This document shows, one piece after another, positions 18,086 through 26,449 of a DNA stretch of 64,000 nucleotides. The notes beneath the pieces were generated by a model. The model saw only the letters and a list, made by a program, of their open reading frames with translations, was not told the origin of the DNA and made no database searches. The translations under genes were made by a program, and so were the position numbers. How positions within the stretch are numbered: position 1 is the first letter of the stretch; every line of letters begins with the position of its first letter. Origin of the DNA: Acidobacteria bacterium UBA2990 (GTDB taxonomy: Bacteria; Acidobacteriota; Vicinamibacteria; Vicinamibacterales; UBA8438). The DNA lies in NCBI GenBank assembly GCA_002347025.1, contig DEAE01000007.1, positions 1 through 64,000 of the forward strand, given 5' to 3'.

Positions 18086-20632
18086 CTAGGACCCCTTCCT
18101 CATCAAGAACGTCGGACTCTCGACGATCCCCGTGATAATCGAGGACCAACGAAAGTCATCTGCTTTCGCTCCTCGTACAACGCGACGGATCGCAGGCCGG
18201 TCATAGTAATCCAACCTGCGCCCCAAGGCGTAACTCATGAGCTTCTCGGTCACGGTCGCCACGAAGTGTTCAGGAGGGTCGACCAACATCCGGCGTAAGT
18301 CGGGGAAGCCATTCAGCTCCCGCCCGTCTGGCCAACTCCCAACGGCATCGATGGGAGCACCCGCCTCGTCCGCTGTACGCCAGCCCCCTATAGCGTCGAA
18401 ATTCTCGAGGGCGAACCCGAGCGGGTCGATGGTCGAATGACAGGCGGCGCAAACGGGATTGGATCGGTGCTGCTCCAACCGCTCCCGTACCGACTTGGGG
18501 GCCACTCCCCCTTCGTTCTCCGGAAACTCCGGCACATTGGCCGGCGGTGGAGGCGGTGGCGATCCGAACACGTTGTCCAATAGCCACTTCCCTCGAAGGA
18601 CTGGAGAGGTTCTATCTGGATAGGACGTGGCCGCCAACAGTCCGCCCTGGGTCAGCAAACCGCCCCGTTGATCAGGATTAGGCAGGGTGACCCGCCGGAA
18701 GCGGCTTCCGTAGATCCCCCCTATGCCGTAGTGACGAGCCAACCGTGCGTTAACCCATGTGTAATCGGCGGTAAGGAGTTCGAGTACCGACAGATCCTCG
18801 CGCAAGCTGTTCCCCACGAACAGTTCGGTCTCCCGCTTGAACCCGTCAAGCAAGCTTTCGTCGAATGTTGGATAGATGTTTGGGTCGACGATCACCTCTC
18901 CCACCCGGCGCACATTAAGCCACTGGGCCACAAAGCCGTCAATGAGCGACTTCACCGAACGCGGGTCGGCGAGCATACGCCTGACCTGAGCCTCTCGGAC
19001 CGTGGCCCTCGACAACTGACCCCTCTGGGCTAGCTCGAGAAGTTCTTCGTCGGGAATGCTGCTCCACAGAAAGAACGAGAGGCGGGACGCAATCTCCAGA
19101 TCGCTCAGGCGATACACATCTCCAGGCTTCATACCTTCGGGGTCACGGGTAACACGCAGAAGAAAGTCGGGGTCGCTCAAGAGATATTCCAGCGCGAACT
19201 GAATTCCCGCGTCGAAGCTACCCCGCGCTTCCCTGCCTTCGTGATAAAAACCAACAAGAACCTCAAGGTCCTCTGGGGCAATTGGGCGCCGGTATGCCCG
19301 GGAGGCTAGCCTGGCCAAGATCTCGGCGGCACAACCCTCCTCCTCCGCCCCCCGATCGGGATGACACACGAAAATCTCCCGACGACTGGGCGTGTCTGCG
19401 ACCTGGTCCATCGAGACGACAGGCCCTCCGATCTCGACCGAATGGATACTCTGGTCGTCCATGTAGAGCTCGTCGTTGGCGAGCAATCTCCCTCTCTGAA
19501 TCGGCTGGGGGACTCCGCCAGGTTCCCACATCTCCCGCACGAAGGACACCCCAACGGTCCGCCGGCCAGCTTCAACAGGCACCCGAACTTCGAGACGTTC
19601 ATCGGCGGTGAGCATATACGCTTCCCAGTCAGGATCGCCGTGTTCGCCTGGCCCCGTATAGCTCTGCGGGGCAGGCCTCCCTGGTGCCTCACCACCAATC
19701 GTGAAACGCCTCACCAATTCACTGTCGATCCGCACATCAATCAGGTGAGACCGCCCCATCCCCATCAGGTAGTCCTGCCAATTACCGCGTAGGCGAACCT
19801 TAATCACATACTCCCCGTCCACGGGAAAGTGGAAGGGCACCGCAATGCCCCCCCTCGACCCAAACGGCAAGTCCTCGCTCTGCCGCTGATCCTGAACTAC
19901 GTGCAACGGGACTACGAAGGTCTCAGCGGTCGCACTCTCCGGGGATAGCCCCGTCGCCAGGCGGGTAACTTGACGGGCCACCGACATGTAGCGCTCCATG
20001 TGCGCAGTTGAGATTGAAAGTACGTCCGCGAAGTTGTCGAAGCTCCCATCCGCCGTCTCATCGCCGGGCAGGAGTGACGTCACATCTACATCCAGTGCAA
20101 ATAGGTCGCGGATAGCATTGTTGTATTCGAGCCGGTTCAAACGATGGACTGCACCTACCCGGCCAGGATTCGGTCGCGCGTCCCACGCGCGGTCGATCTC
20201 ACCCTCAAGCCAGCTCGCCGCCGCCTCATAGGTATCGTCGTCGGGGCGGGGCCTCCCGACCGGTGGCATGGTCCGTGTGCGAAGCTTCACGATCGCCCGC
20301 TCCCAAACCTCAGGGGCAGCCGCGGGATCCTGCACGTTCAGCTCGTCGAAGGCCAACCCACCGGCCCGCTGCGTCGTGTTATGACACGACACGCAATACA
20401 CATCCAAGGTCTCGCGAACCTCCTGGGGAATGGAGCGAGTCTCTTGGGAAGTGGCCCCTAATTGTCCGGCCTCCAGGGGCATAGTCCAGAGAGCATGTGA
20501 TGCGGGGCGGACGAGCACAGGAGAGAGCGAGACCGATGTGTGGAGCGAGGGAGCGGCCCGTACGTTAGCCGAGCTACCTACCAGAGCAAGGAGCGCCACG
20601 AGGGTGATCAGCCCGGTCCGGAGCATGGCCAT
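18086..20632 (-). CDS. DUF1587/1595/1592/1588/1585 diheme protein, module A
   Basis: About 848 residues from ATG 20632 (AGAGAGG nine bases upstream), with signal peptide AMLRTGLITLVALLAL...VRA. ATG 20695 is an alternative. An N-terminal CVSCH heme site (C80/C83/H84) sits in the planctomycete-type cytochrome domain, followed by LRTRTMPPVGRPRPDD and RLNRLEYNNAIRDLF (DUF1587). SRAYRRPI and SRLSFFLWSSIPDEELL mark DUF1595/1592. RTSPVLRGKWLLDNV, a run of prolines and a second heme site CAACH (about 728) mark DUF1588/1585. It is probably a periplasmic redox enzyme coupled to DUF1552. The start overlaps no neighbour. Confidence 0.9.
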   Translation of the reverse strand: MAMLRTGLITLVALLALVGSSANVRAAPSLHTSVSLSPVLVRPASHALWTMPLEAGQLGATSQETRSIPQEVRETLDVYCVSCHNTTQRAGGLAFDELNVQDPAAAPEVWERAIVKLRTRTMPPVGRPRPDDDTYEAAASWLEGEIDRAWDARPNPGRVGAVHRLNRLEYNNAIRDLFALDVDVTSLLPGDETADGSFDNFADVLSISTAHMERYMSVARQVTRLATGLSPESATAETFVVPLHVVQDQRQSEDLPFGSRGGIAVPFHFPVDGEYVIKVRLRGNWQDYLMGMGRSHLIDVRIDSELVRRFTIGGEAPGRPAPQSYTGPGEHGDPDWEAYMLTADERLEVRVPVEAGRRTVGVSFVREMWEPGGVPQPIQRGRLLANDELYMDDQSIHSVEIGGPVVSMDQVADTPSRREIFVCHPDRGAEEEGCAAEILARLASRAYRRPIAPEDLEVLVGFYHEGREARGSFDAGIQFALEYLLSDPDFLLRVTRDPEGMKPGDVYRLSDLEIASRLSFFLWSSIPDEELLELAQRGQLSRATVREAQVRRMLADPRSVKSLIDGFVAQWLNVRRVGEVIVDPNIYPTFDESLLDGFKRETELFVGNSLREDLSVLELLTADYTWVNARLARHYGIGGIYGSRFRRVTLPNPDQRGGLLTQGGLLAATSYPDRTSPVLRGKWLLDNVFGSPPPPPPANVPEFPENEGGVAPKSVRERLEQHRSNPVCAACHSTIDPLGFALENFDAIGGWRTADEAGAPIDAVGSWPDGRELNGFPDLRRMLVDPPEHFVATVTEKLMSYALGRRLDYYDRPAIRRVVRGAKADDFRWSSIITGIVESPTFLMRKGS

Positions 20633-20986
20633 CCAATGGAACCTCTCTGCTCGAAGGTCAGTAGACCAGCAGCCGGTAGAAAGACGTTCTGTCATCGTCA
20701 CGTCGCCTCTGCTAAAAGAGCTTCCGGTGCCGACCCGGCCGGTCGTACCTCCAAAGGGCGGTCTCTTGCTGATTCTGATCGCGATGCCCTGACCTGTCAA
20801 GTATACCTAGATTCTGGCTTAGACCCGCCGGACTTCAAGAATCGAGGCATGTCGTGTAACTATTGACGGTAGATCCCCGCAAAGAGCTCTTCGGGTGGGA
20901 CTGCCCAACATGCTCCTTGCGCCAACTAGTCAGGTTCCCTTGATGGCAGATGCCGCCGCTCCTGTCCGGCGAGAACGCCAAGTGCT
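20633..20986. promoter_or_regulatory. divergent promoter region, module A / deiodinase-like gene
   Basis: These 354 bp separate DUF1592 A from the nitroreductase-fold gene. An in-frame extension of DUF1592 to 20695 or 20800 would occupy part of it. No clear operator or coding signal was seen apart from that. Confidence 0.4.
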
Positions 20987-21673
20987 ATGATGTCGGAAAT
21001 ATCCATACCCCCAAAGCTGGTGCCACTGACCAGTCTCCAACAGACCGAAGACGACGAGTTGTTGGTCCGAGCCACGCAGCTTCAGGCTGATCTGACTCAG
21101 CGCAGAAGCGTTCGCCACTTCTCGAACCGAGTCGTCCCGAACGCAATCATCGATGCGTGCCTGCGCGTGGCTGTGTCAGCCCCAAGTGGCGCCAACCGGC
21201 AACCGTGGCATTTCGTGGTGGTGCAAGACCCAAAGATCAAGAGATTGATCCGGTTGGCGGCTGAAGCAGAGGAACACACTTTCTATCATGAGCGGGCCCC
21301 CAAAGACTGGCTGCAGGCGCTGGCTCCACTCGGAACAGACGACCAAAAACCGTTTCTCGATGAAGCATCGCACCTCATCGTCATCTTTGCGCAACCCCAC
21401 GGCTTTGGTCCTGACGGCGACCGGCTCAGGCACTATTACGTGCAGGAGTCCGTTGGCATTGCTACCGGCATGTTGATCTCCGTACTACACCAAACCGGTC
21501 TGGCGTCGCTAACTCACACGCCTAGCCCAATGAACTTTCTTAATACCATCCTCGAGCGACCGCCGCACGAACGACCCTTCCTGATCCTGGCTGTGGGGCA
21601 CCCGGCCTCAGACGCCATGGTCCCAGACATCGAACGCAAGTCCTTCCACGACGTCGTCACGTACCTTACATAA
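20987..21673 (+). CDS. nitroreductase-fold flavoprotein, iodotyrosine-deiodinase-like
   Basis: A 228-residue FMN enzyme without a signal peptide. The nitroreductase core appears as RRSVRHFSNR, SAPSGANRQPWHFVVV and YYVQESVGIATGML. The C-terminal TPSPMNFL..ILERPPHERP resembles iodotyrosine deiodinases. The substrate-lid residues of mammalian IYD (Glu, Tyr at +4, Lys 21 after Tyr) are matched by E96, Y100 and K121, with identical spacing. It would therefore reductively dehalogenate halotyrosines using FMN. Two ATG codons are in tandem (20987 and 20990), with no strong ribosome site. It is convergent with the SDR gene, 19 bp between stops. Confidence 0.87.
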   Translation: MMSEISIPPKLVPLTSLQQTEDDELLVRATQLQADLTQRRSVRHFSNRVVPNAIIDACLRVAVSAPSGANRQPWHFVVVQDPKIKRLIRLAAEAEEHTFYHERAPKDWLQALAPLGTDDQKPFLDEASHLIVIFAQPHGFGPDGDRLRHYYVQESVGIATGMLISVLHQTGLASLTHTPSPMNFLNTILERPPHERPFLILAVGHPASDAMVPDIERKSFHDVVTYLT

Positions 21674-21692
21674 GCCACACCAGACGCTGGAG

Positions 21693-22463
21693 TCATGCGG
21701 CCGTAAATCCTCCATCGGCGGTATAGATTGCTCCTGTAGTGTACGAAGATTCGTCACTCCCCAGAAACAACGCGAGATTCGCAACTTCGTCATTGGTGCC
21801 ATAGCGCTTCATGGCAATCATCCCTTCCACAGTGTCATGTATGGCTTCTGGATCGTCCGGGGACATCTGCATTTCGATCGACTTGATCATCCGATTCGCG
21901 ATTGGCCCTGGCGCGATGGCATTGACTCTGATGCCCGAAGCGGCTAGTTCAAGTGCTGCCGTCTTGACGAAACCCCAAACAGCATGTTTACTCGAAACAT
22001 AAGGTGCCAGGGTTGGAAAGCCGATTAGCCCTCCTATAGATGAGGTAGCAATAATTGAACCACCACCTCGTTCGACCATTGGAGCGACACAATGTTTCAC
22101 TGCAAGCCAGACTCCCACCACGTTGACCTGCAAAACATGGCTAAACTCCTCGTAAGTCAGGTCCTGCAAAGGCTTTGCAACACCTTCGGTGCCAGCATTG
22201 GCGAACAAGATATCAACTCCTCCAAAAGCCGTTGTTGTCGCGTCCACCGCGTCTCTTGTCGCCACCTCGTCTGTTGCCTCAGCGACAAAATGCTTTACCT
22301 CACCTTCGGATTGCAGTCGAGCCGTTGACTCCCCTAGCTTGTCCCCCGAGCGACCAACGAGCATGACTCGTGCCCCTTCACGCAAGAATACGCGCGCCGT
22401 CGCTTCGCCGATGCCACCGCTACCTCCTGAAATAATTGCCACCTTTCCCTTTAACCGTGCCAT
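21693..22463 (-). CDS. short-chain dehydrogenase/reductase
   Basis: 256 residues from ATG 22463, which has AAGGAG seven bases upstream; an ATG six codons upstream lacks this. The Rossmann motif is SGGSGGIGEA (a TGxxxGIG variant), then NAGTEG, a catalytic serine in ATSSIGG and Y-V-S-S-K, ending GAIYTADGGFTAA. It is a cytosolic classical SDR. Arg in LVGRSGD favours NADP(H), which is inference. The substrate is unknown. It is convergent with the deiodinase-like gene. Confidence 0.92.
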   Translation of the reverse strand: MARLKGKVAIISGGSGGIGEATARVFLREGARVMLVGRSGDKLGESTARLQSEGEVKHFVAEATDEVATRDAVDATTTAFGGVDILFANAGTEGVAKPLQDLTYEEFSHVLQVNVVGVWLAVKHCVAPMVERGGGSIIATSSIGGLIGFPTLAPYVSSKHAVWGFVKTAALELAASGIRVNAIAPGPIANRMIKSIEMQMSPDDPEAIHDTVEGMIAMKRYGTNDEVANLALFLGSDESSYTTGAIYTADGGFTAA

Positions 22464-22656
22464 CCACTTTCTCCTTGCCAAGCGATAAAGTCAGATCACT
22501 CTTCGACTATTCAGCACGCTGTCAAAGCGCTAGGTCTGCTTGAGGTCACCCCAACGGGTCCCAAGATCGAAAGACAGTATCGAGCAACCGCACCAGCCGT
22601 CAGCATCGGCCAGTGCCCCCTCGCCTTCGCCTGACTAATTGTGCGATCAATCAAGG

Positions 22657-22692
22657 CTGGTTAACCAACCAGACCCCCAATCCCATCTGGGG
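22657..22692 (-). terminator. two small hairpins after the gene at 22719
   Basis: CTGGTT (22657-22662) pairs with AACCAG (22667-22672), and CCCCA (22675-22679) pairs with TGGGG (22688-22692). Both lie just beyond the stop of the minus-strand gene ending at 22719. The stems are short and there is no T-tract, so the call is tentative. Confidence 0.3.
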
Positions 22693-22718
22693 CCACCGGG
22701 TTCATCAGAAGTTGCAGT

Positions 22719-23270
22719 TCAGTCACCGATGCGGCGATATGTGTCGCGAAGGGGATCAAGTTTTTCACCATCAAGAAACCATTCCCCAGTCCACCTATGG
22801 GTTTGACCTTGGTCTGAAATGTATCTAATGGCTGATCCTGTAAGCTCTTTCCCGTCAGCGGTACTACCCATGACTTTATAGTTCCACTCGCCATTGTCTT
22901 TATAGATGATGTTGTTAAAAACATTTCCACCGGAAGACACGGCATGCGAAAGAATTTGTTTTTTGACCACATCATAGTAAGTGATGCTTGTCATTGAGCC
23001 TGGCCCCAGATACTCCCGTCCAGTTAGGACCCTACCGTTCTCAGCAATCTGGTAATCTGCATAGCCGGTCACGGTGTCACCTCTTTCACCAAAACCAGGC
23101 CAGTCATTTATCCAAACGATGTCGGCGATCCATCGTCCCTGCATTACCTGGCTGAACTCTCTAAAATCCTCAAAACTTGATTGCATCGATGTCGTTTGCT
23201 CTTGATTCGCAGACAGACCCAATGTCGCAATAAACGTGAAACAAACGAACCCTATTAACCAGAATTTCAT
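22719..23270 (-). CDS. exported protein of unknown function (lipocalin-like)
   Basis: 183 residues from ATG 23270, with GAGGGAG upstream. The signal peptide is MKFWLIGFVCFTFIATLGLSA. The mature part is a small beta-rich domain (MQGRWIADIVWINDWPGFG, GYADYQIAENGRVLTGREY, YYDVVKKQILSHAV, WTGEWFLDGEKLDPLRDTY) resembling DUF1579-type proteins; I assign no function. The gene and the one downstream of its promoter are visibly more AT-rich than the neighbouring modules, which may mean recent arrival. Confidence 0.75.
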   Translation of the reverse strand: MKFWLIGFVCFTFIATLGLSANQEQTTSMQSSFEDFREFSQVMQGRWIADIVWINDWPGFGERGDTVTGYADYQIAENGRVLTGREYLGPGSMTSITYYDVVKKQILSHAVSSGGNVFNNIIYKDNGEWNYKVMGSTADGKELTGSAIRYISDQGQTHRWTGEWFLDGEKLDPLRDTYRRIGD

Positions 23271-23340
23271 AATGCAAATCTCCCTCAATCGACACCGTCA
23301 CCAGTCCCAAGGCAGCGGTTACTTCCTGAACTCTTCCACA

Positions 23341-23721
23341 CTAGGCAGGAAAAATGGAGCCCGTGTAGAGGGGGGCCGCAAGGTCGATGACTCCCTCGGT
23401 TCGAATCCTGTCACCATTCGAAATTTCTCCATTGAAGACCACTTTCCATTTGTTTTCACCGGGGAGTTGTTCCCAGGTGCCGTCCGCCAGAGCACCTAAC
23501 GTTGCCCCATCTTTTTGGAATGACTGTCCAGTCCAGGTACAAGTCCCACTGGTGGCACCTGCTTCAGACAGCTTCTGTGTCAAGCTCAGGGTGCCAAAGA
23601 GTGCGTCAAAACCCGTTCCGGCCCCTTCAAAGTGCGCATTGATCACGAGGTCACCTTCCGCCGTCCTGCTGTAGGTGTTGGCAGTGTGCTTTGCCTCGAA
23701 AGCACCTGTAGCATCTGCCAT
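23341..23721 (-). CDS. small soluble beta-barrel protein, DUF3224-like
   Basis: 126 residues from ATG 23721 with an excellent AAGGAGG site. There is no signal peptide. The sequence alternates short beta strands (GAFEAKHTANTYSR, LVINAHFEGAGTGFDALFGTLSL, TWEQLPGENKWKVVFNGEI, RTEGVIDL), like small heme- or ligand-binding barrels of the DUF3224 type. Residues that would name a function are not evident. It lies 70 bp upstream of the exported lipocalin-like gene on the same strand, and they may form an operon. Confidence 0.72.
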   Translation of the reverse strand: MADATGAFEAKHTANTYSRTAEGDLVINAHFEGAGTGFDALFGTLSLTQKLSEAGATSGTCTWTGQSFQKDGATLGALADGTWEQLPGENKWKVVFNGEISNGDRIRTEGVIDLAAPLYTGSIFPA

Positions 23722-24000
23722 TTCATCTTCCTCCTTGGGAATGTGGGGTTTGGTCGAACGCTGGTTGCGTTTGTAGTTCGACAGCCCGCACTTAACCTTA
23801 ATTGTTCAAATAAAGAATAATAGTCAATAATATTAGCTTTTATCGTCGCTCAAAGCAACGGCGCCCAGCAGCAACGCTAGCCAGCAGGGTCTTCAACACA
23901 GGGCTTGGCAACCCGAGGATACACTTGGAATTGGGACCCTCCGATAGGCTGGGGCCACTGCAGCTACCCCTCAACGCCGTTGACACCGCCCTCGGTCCAG

Positions 24001-24249
24001 TCACAAGAGGATCCCCATGAGCAAAACCAGATAGCCTGCGAGATAGATGCGAAAGCGACGAGCCATCGCACGTTCGCCCGGTGTATGGAAGTACCGGTTG
24101 GTGAAGAGCGCAGCGACGTCGTGACCGAACCACGGCAGGACGTTGATCTTCCAATCCGTCCTCCGGTAGACAGTGGAGCGCCAACGGTAGCGGAGGTGCC
24201 ACAGGGGAATCCCGTACACCAAGAACCCGATAATGAGAACGACTTTCAT
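24001..24249 (-). CDS. small membrane protein
   Basis: 82 residues from ATG 24249, with GAGG eight bases upstream. A hydrophobic helix (VVLIIGFLVYGIPLW) opens the protein and another (IYLAGYLVLLMGILL) closes it. They flank a charged central part (RYRWRSTVYRRTDWK...FTNRYFHTPGERAMARRFR). This is the layout of a two-pass inner-membrane protein. I know no family for it. Overlapping readings on both strands (23840-24252) lack this pattern and a ribosome site. Confidence 0.5.
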   Translation of the reverse strand: MKVVLIIGFLVYGIPLWHLRYRWRSTVYRRTDWKINVLPWFGHDVAALFTNRYFHTPGERAMARRFRIYLAGYLVLLMGILL

Positions 24250-24392
24250 TGAACCGTCCTCAGCACGCGCCACAAGGCAGGTTCCAATGCCCAAACACTC
24301 TGCCGATGACAAACCCGGTCACGATCAAACAATGAGTAACTGCAGTAGATAGCTGGTAACCCCGGTGCCCCCTGACCTCACCGGTATTCGTA

Positions 24393-26177
24393 CTACTCCG
24401 GCAGGGCAAAGATGAACAGACTGTTACCGAAACTCGGACGCAGCTCCGGCGTCAACTCGAGAAAACGGCCGTAGCCTGTGCTAATCGCCACATACTGCCG
24501 TCCATCAACCGCGTAGGTCACCGGAAAACCGGATACCGGCGATCCCAGGTTGATCTCCCAGAGGATCTCTCCCGTCCGGTCATCAAAGGCTCGAAAACGC
24601 CCATTCACGTCGCCCCCGAAAACAAGCCCACCGCCGGTCGCAGCCAGCGCCATGGTAGCGGCTCGCTGCTGGTAGTTCCAAACCACCTGCCCGGTCTCGG
24701 CCGAGATCGCTTGGACGCTACCCACCTGGTCGGTTCCTGGTGCGATTTCAGGACGCCAGGCAAGGGCATAGAGCCTGCGCGCCTCGTCCTGCTCATCGGG
24801 TTCGGACATGGCACGCATTCGCGCACAGACGTTCCGCAACGGCATGTACATCGTGTTAGTCCGTGGACTGTAAGCACCTGCCTCCCAATCCTTCCCGCCA
24901 CTAGCGTGCGGACAGGCCAGCACCGTCTGCCCGGCCGCAGTGAAGACCAGCTCCGCGTTCTCGGATACTGCCCCCGTAGCACCGTCGATGCCGCTGATCA
25001 CATTCTGGACAATGGTCGGGGTCGCCCACAGAAACTCACCGGTCTCACGGTCCAGGGTGTAGACGATGCCGGTCTTGCCCGGGATGCCGGTCACGACGCG
25101 TCGCTGTTCCCCCGGGTTCAGCCGCGGGTTAATCCAACTCACCGTGGATGGGTCTGGCCGCACCACCGTGTCAACCAGTAAACGCTCGAACGGATGATCG
25201 AGGTCCCAGCTATCGTTCAGGTGTTGGTAATGCCAGACGATCTCGCCCGTATCCCCATTCAGGGCCAGCGTTGAGTTGTGGTACAGGTGCGTCTTATCGG
25301 TGCCGCCGAGCATAAACTTTGGTGCAGGCGACGTGACCGACGTACCGACGTAGACCAAGTTCAGCGCCGGATCGTAGCTGGGCACCATCCACGAGCCGAC
25401 ATGTGCTCGCTCCTCGAAGGGGACATCACCCCAAGTCTCGTCGCCCGGTTCCCCAGGGGCTGGAATGAGCCGCCGCCGCCAGAGCTCCTCGCCGGTCACG
25501 GCATCGTGTGCGGTGATAACACAGCCATTCGGCCCACCTCGCGGGTCGCAGCTTCGTCCAGAGAATACCTTCCCGCCGGCAACGATAGGTCCAGAGGTCT
25601 GGTTAGCCGGGTTCACTCGATAATCGAGAATCTCCGTGTCCCAGACCACCTCCCCCGTCTCCGCATGCAGCGCGAAGATGTGGTCGTCCATGCTGGTATT
25701 GATGATCAGCTCGCCGTGGATGGCGATATTGCGATTGGTTTCGTTGAGTCCACCCGCCATCATGTAGTCACCGAGATCATCAGGCCGGTCTCGTTGATGT
25801 TCCCAAATCAGGTCGCCTGTCTCGGCGTCGAGGGCCTGAATGATATCGCGTGGATTGGGCATGAACATCACGCCGTCGCGAACCAGCGGTGTCCCCTGCT
25901 GGCGGCCAGGCTGGAGTCCGCGTGACCAGATCATTTGCAAGTTGCTGACGTTTTCGCGGTTCACCTGATCCAGCGGGCTGTAGCCCCACCCGTCCAGCGT
26001 TCGGCGCCACATCAGCCAGTCGTCTGGACTCGGATCACTCAGCTCCGCGTCGGTCACCGGCTGAATGCGGTTCTGTGCGAGGGTTGGTAGGGCGTCCACA
26101 GCCATCATGGCGGCAAGGACGCTGGACGCGATACCTACCGATCGGAAACGGAGCGACGGGTGGCCGGCTCTGAACAT
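24393..26177 (-). CDS. PQQ-dependent alcohol dehydrogenase (type II-like, no cytochrome domain)
   Basis: 594 residues from ATG 26177 (AGGAGG five bases upstream), with signal peptide ending TLAQ. The eight-bladed propeller motifs include WLMWRRTLDGWGYSPL, QGTPLVRDGVMFMPNP, ALDAETGDLIWEHQR, GEPGDETWGDVPFEERAH and TGIPGKTGIVYTLDRETGEFLW. The catalytic-base position WDLDH gives D325 with a second Asp at +2 (D327), as in lanthanide-type XoxF enzymes. The adjacent cysteine pair of methanol dehydrogenase is not seen. It closely resembles the protein at 58006-59772. It is divergent from the heme-bearing PQQ enzyme at 26450. Confidence 0.92.
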   Translation of the reverse strand: MFRAGHPSLRFRSVGIASSVLAAMMAVDALPTLAQNRIQPVTDAELSDPSPDDWLMWRRTLDGWGYSPLDQVNRENVSNLQMIWSRGLQPGRQQGTPLVRDGVMFMPNPRDIIQALDAETGDLIWEHQRDRPDDLGDYMMAGGLNETNRNIAIHGELIINTSMDDHIFALHAETGEVVWDTEILDYRVNPANQTSGPIVAGGKVFSGRSCDPRGGPNGCVITAHDAVTGEELWRRRLIPAPGEPGDETWGDVPFEERAHVGSWMVPSYDPALNLVYVGTSVTSPAPKFMLGGTDKTHLYHNSTLALNGDTGEIVWHYQHLNDSWDLDHPFERLLVDTVVRPDPSTVSWINPRLNPGEQRRVVTGIPGKTGIVYTLDRETGEFLWATPTIVQNVISGIDGATGAVSENAELVFTAAGQTVLACPHASGGKDWEAGAYSPRTNTMYMPLRNVCARMRAMSEPDEQDEARRLYALAWRPEIAPGTDQVGSVQAISAETGQVVWNYQQRAATMALAATGGGLVFGGDVNGRFRAFDDRTGEILWEINLGSPVSGFPVTYAVDGRQYVAISTGYGRFLELTPELRPSFGNSLFIFALPE

Positions 26178-26304
26178 GTGCCCTCCTGTACGTTTGAGAT
26201 TCCCGTTGATCATGTCACTGACGCATGCGCTCCCTTGTCGGATTTCGTTTATAGCGCAACGGATTCGACTCGAAGGCTACGGGAGCCATAACGAATAGGG
26301 ACTA

Positions 26305-26317
26305 CATGATAATCATG
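26305..26317. promoter_or_regulatory. perfect 13-bp palindrome between divergent PQQ dehydrogenases
   Basis: CATGAT-A-ATCATG is fully symmetric and lies roughly midway in the 272-bp gap between the minus-strand start at 26177 and the plus-strand start at 26450. The position fits an operator serving both promoters. No regulator gene is nearby. Confidence 0.35.
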
Positions 26318-26449
26318 ATATCGCATGACTCTGAGCTTTCCGGTTGACTTGAGAGGCTAGCGCCGACACGGAGTTGGGTGATATAAGGGCCGCAGGCAAG
26401 GCCACACTGTGTAGGGGCATCGTCTAACAGCACCCGAGGAGGGCGCATC

